In this document: piece after piece, positions 6,704 through 6,994 of the stretch
Layout: every line of letters starts with the position of its first letter
Position numbering within the stretch: position 1 is the stretch's first letter
Assembly: GCA_016935295.1 (NCBI GenBank)
Contig: JAFGRF010000015.1
Coordinates: forward strand, 1-6,994
Reading direction: 5' to 3'
Source: Caldifarciminota bacterium
GTDB taxonomy: Bacteria > Hydrothermota > Tepidihabitantia > Tepidihabitantales > Tepidihabitantaceae
DNA length: 6,994 bases
Program-made: the position numbers and the translations under genes
Notes under the pieces: generated by a model
The model's input: only the letters and a program-made list of their open reading frames with translations
The model's database searches: none
What the model was told of the DNA's origin: nothing

Positions 6704-6867
6704 TAGAGGACGATGCCGAGGCCGACGGCGGCCAGGAGTCCGAGAACGCCGCCGAGCCAGAACGGAGCGGGCGGTCCGAACAGGCTCCACAGCCCTCCGG
6801 CAAGCAGCGACGCCGGCGTCCTTGCCGCCGTGGTTGGCACGGTAGTGGCGGGCGCTGGCGGCACCAT
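6703..6867 (-). pseudogene. Possible C-terminal remnant of an MFS-like membrane transporter
   Basis: On the minus strand a 54-codon frame runs from ATG (6865-6867) to TAG (6703-6705). Its second half reads ASLLAGGLWSLFGPPAPFW and then a glycine/leucine-rich hydrophobic helix ending VGLGIVL at the stop. A G-L-x-W-x-x-F-G-P-x-A-P-F-W turn followed by one last membrane helix is how many major-facilitator transporters end. Codon third positions are G/C-rich, as in the neighbouring real genes. The first 18 residues (VPPAPATTVPTT...) do not look like a transporter, an in-frame stop lies just upstream (6880-6882), neither other minus frame continues the match, and no ribosome site precedes the ATG. 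I therefore read it as a decayed fragment rather than a working small protein. It could still be chance hydrophobicity in GC-rich DNA. Confidence 0.33.
6835..6850 (+). promoter_or_regulatory. Candidate sigma-54 (-24/-12) promoter
   Basis: TGGCACG (6835-6841), then four bases, then TGGCG (6846-6850), fits the consensus TGGCACG-N4-TTGCW with a perfect -24 half and the invariant GG and GC correctly spaced. The mismatches are the second T of the -12 TTGC (here G) and the final W. Transcription would start near 6860-6863 and read rightward. It lies in noncoding DNA ahead of a possible start codon at 6936, and the sigma-54 gene itself is in this window. Confidence 0.42.
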
Positions 6868-6881
6868 CGAAGTCACGGCCT

Positions 6882-6919
6882 AGCGAGCAGCGCTCTCGCT
6901 CCTGCCAGGCCACAGGCCT
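6882..6919 (+). repeat. Two perfect hairpins in the putative leader
   Basis: AGCGAG (6882-6887) pairs with CTCGCT (6895-6900) around a 7-base loop, and AGGCC (6907-6911) pairs with GGCCT (6915-6919) around ACA. Both fall between the candidate sigma-54 site and the ribosome site at 6926-6931. They could be a regulator's DNA-binding palindromes or leader RNA stems. Confidence 0.4.
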
Positions 6920-6935
6920 CGGCGCAAGGAGTCAG

Positions 6936-6994
6936 ATGCCGGCGAGACTGCGTGCCAGGCTACCGGTCATACTGCATACCGTACAGCAGGACAG
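6936..6994 (+). CDS. Possible start of an unidentified gene running off the window
   Basis: An ATG at 6936 follows AAGGAG (6926-6931) with a 4-base gap and opens a frame with no stop to the window end, reading MPARLRARLPVILHTVQQD. The basic start followed by a short hydrophobic stretch (LPVIL) could be the beginning of a signal or membrane segment, but only 19 residues are visible and I recognise no family. The candidate sigma-54 promoter at 6835-6850 lies upstream in the correct orientation. A frame this short stays open easily by chance in GC-rich DNA. The call rests on the ribosome site and the promoter match. Confidence 0.35.
   Translation, partial: MPARLRARLPVILHTVQQD

Noticed and set aside
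6960..6994. Minus-strand frame ending in VLLYGMQYDR at a TAG (6960-6962), possibly the C-terminus of a convergent gene
   Set aside because: Only ten codons are visible and no family is recognisable. It overlaps the + strand ATG candidate, and neither can be settled without sequence beyond 6994.

Overview
The window is GC-rich bacterial DNA, tightly packed on the + strand up to about 6533. LptB together with an OstA/LptA-type periplasmic protein indicates a Gram-negative (diderm) cell with lipopolysaccharide or a similar outer-membrane glycolipid. SelB plus a UGA-containing selD shows that it uses selenocysteine, which is common in anaerobes. I cannot name the taxon. A deltaproteobacterium-like lineage or an uncultured diderm phylum would both fit.

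Layout. 3-401 is the 3' end of an OstA/LptA-like gene cut by the window edge. 398-1117 is lptB and 1114-2577 is rpoN (sigma-54). These three genes overlap by 4 bases at each junction (ATGA) and clearly form one operon, in the lptA-lptB-rpoN order known from Proteobacteria. 2622-4529 is selB. 4530-4610 is a short spacer full of small direct and inverted CCAGT/ACTGG repeats. 4611-5648 is selD, read through an in-frame UGA at codon 15 (4653-4655). A plain ORF caller breaks the gene there and reports only 4800-5648. 5652-6533 is an MscS-type mechanosensitive channel with a TTG start and a perfect Shine-Dalgarno lying over the end of selD.

6534-6935 has no confident gene. It holds a weak terminator-like hairpin, a cluster of GC-rich inverted repeats, and a minus-strand stretch resembling the last transmembrane helix of an MFS-like transporter (probably a remnant). 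It also has a good sigma-54 (-24/-12) promoter match on the + strand at 6835-6850. That match is followed by two hairpins, an AAGGAG ribosome site, and an ATG at 6936 that may start a gene leaving the window.

How the genes work together. OstA-like protein and LptB belong to lipopolysaccharide export. RpoN is the alternative sigma factor that needs enhancer-binding ATPases. SelD makes selenophosphate for Sec-tRNA synthesis, and SelB delivers Sec-tRNA to UGA codons marked by a SECIS hairpin. Because SelD here is itself a selenoprotein, its synthesis depends on its own product and on SelB encoded just upstream. selA and selC (tRNA-Sec) are not in the window. The most notable point is this selenocysteine-encoding selD with a candidate SECIS element. 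It is a known type of gene, but one that naive annotation gets wrong. I found no wholly new system.
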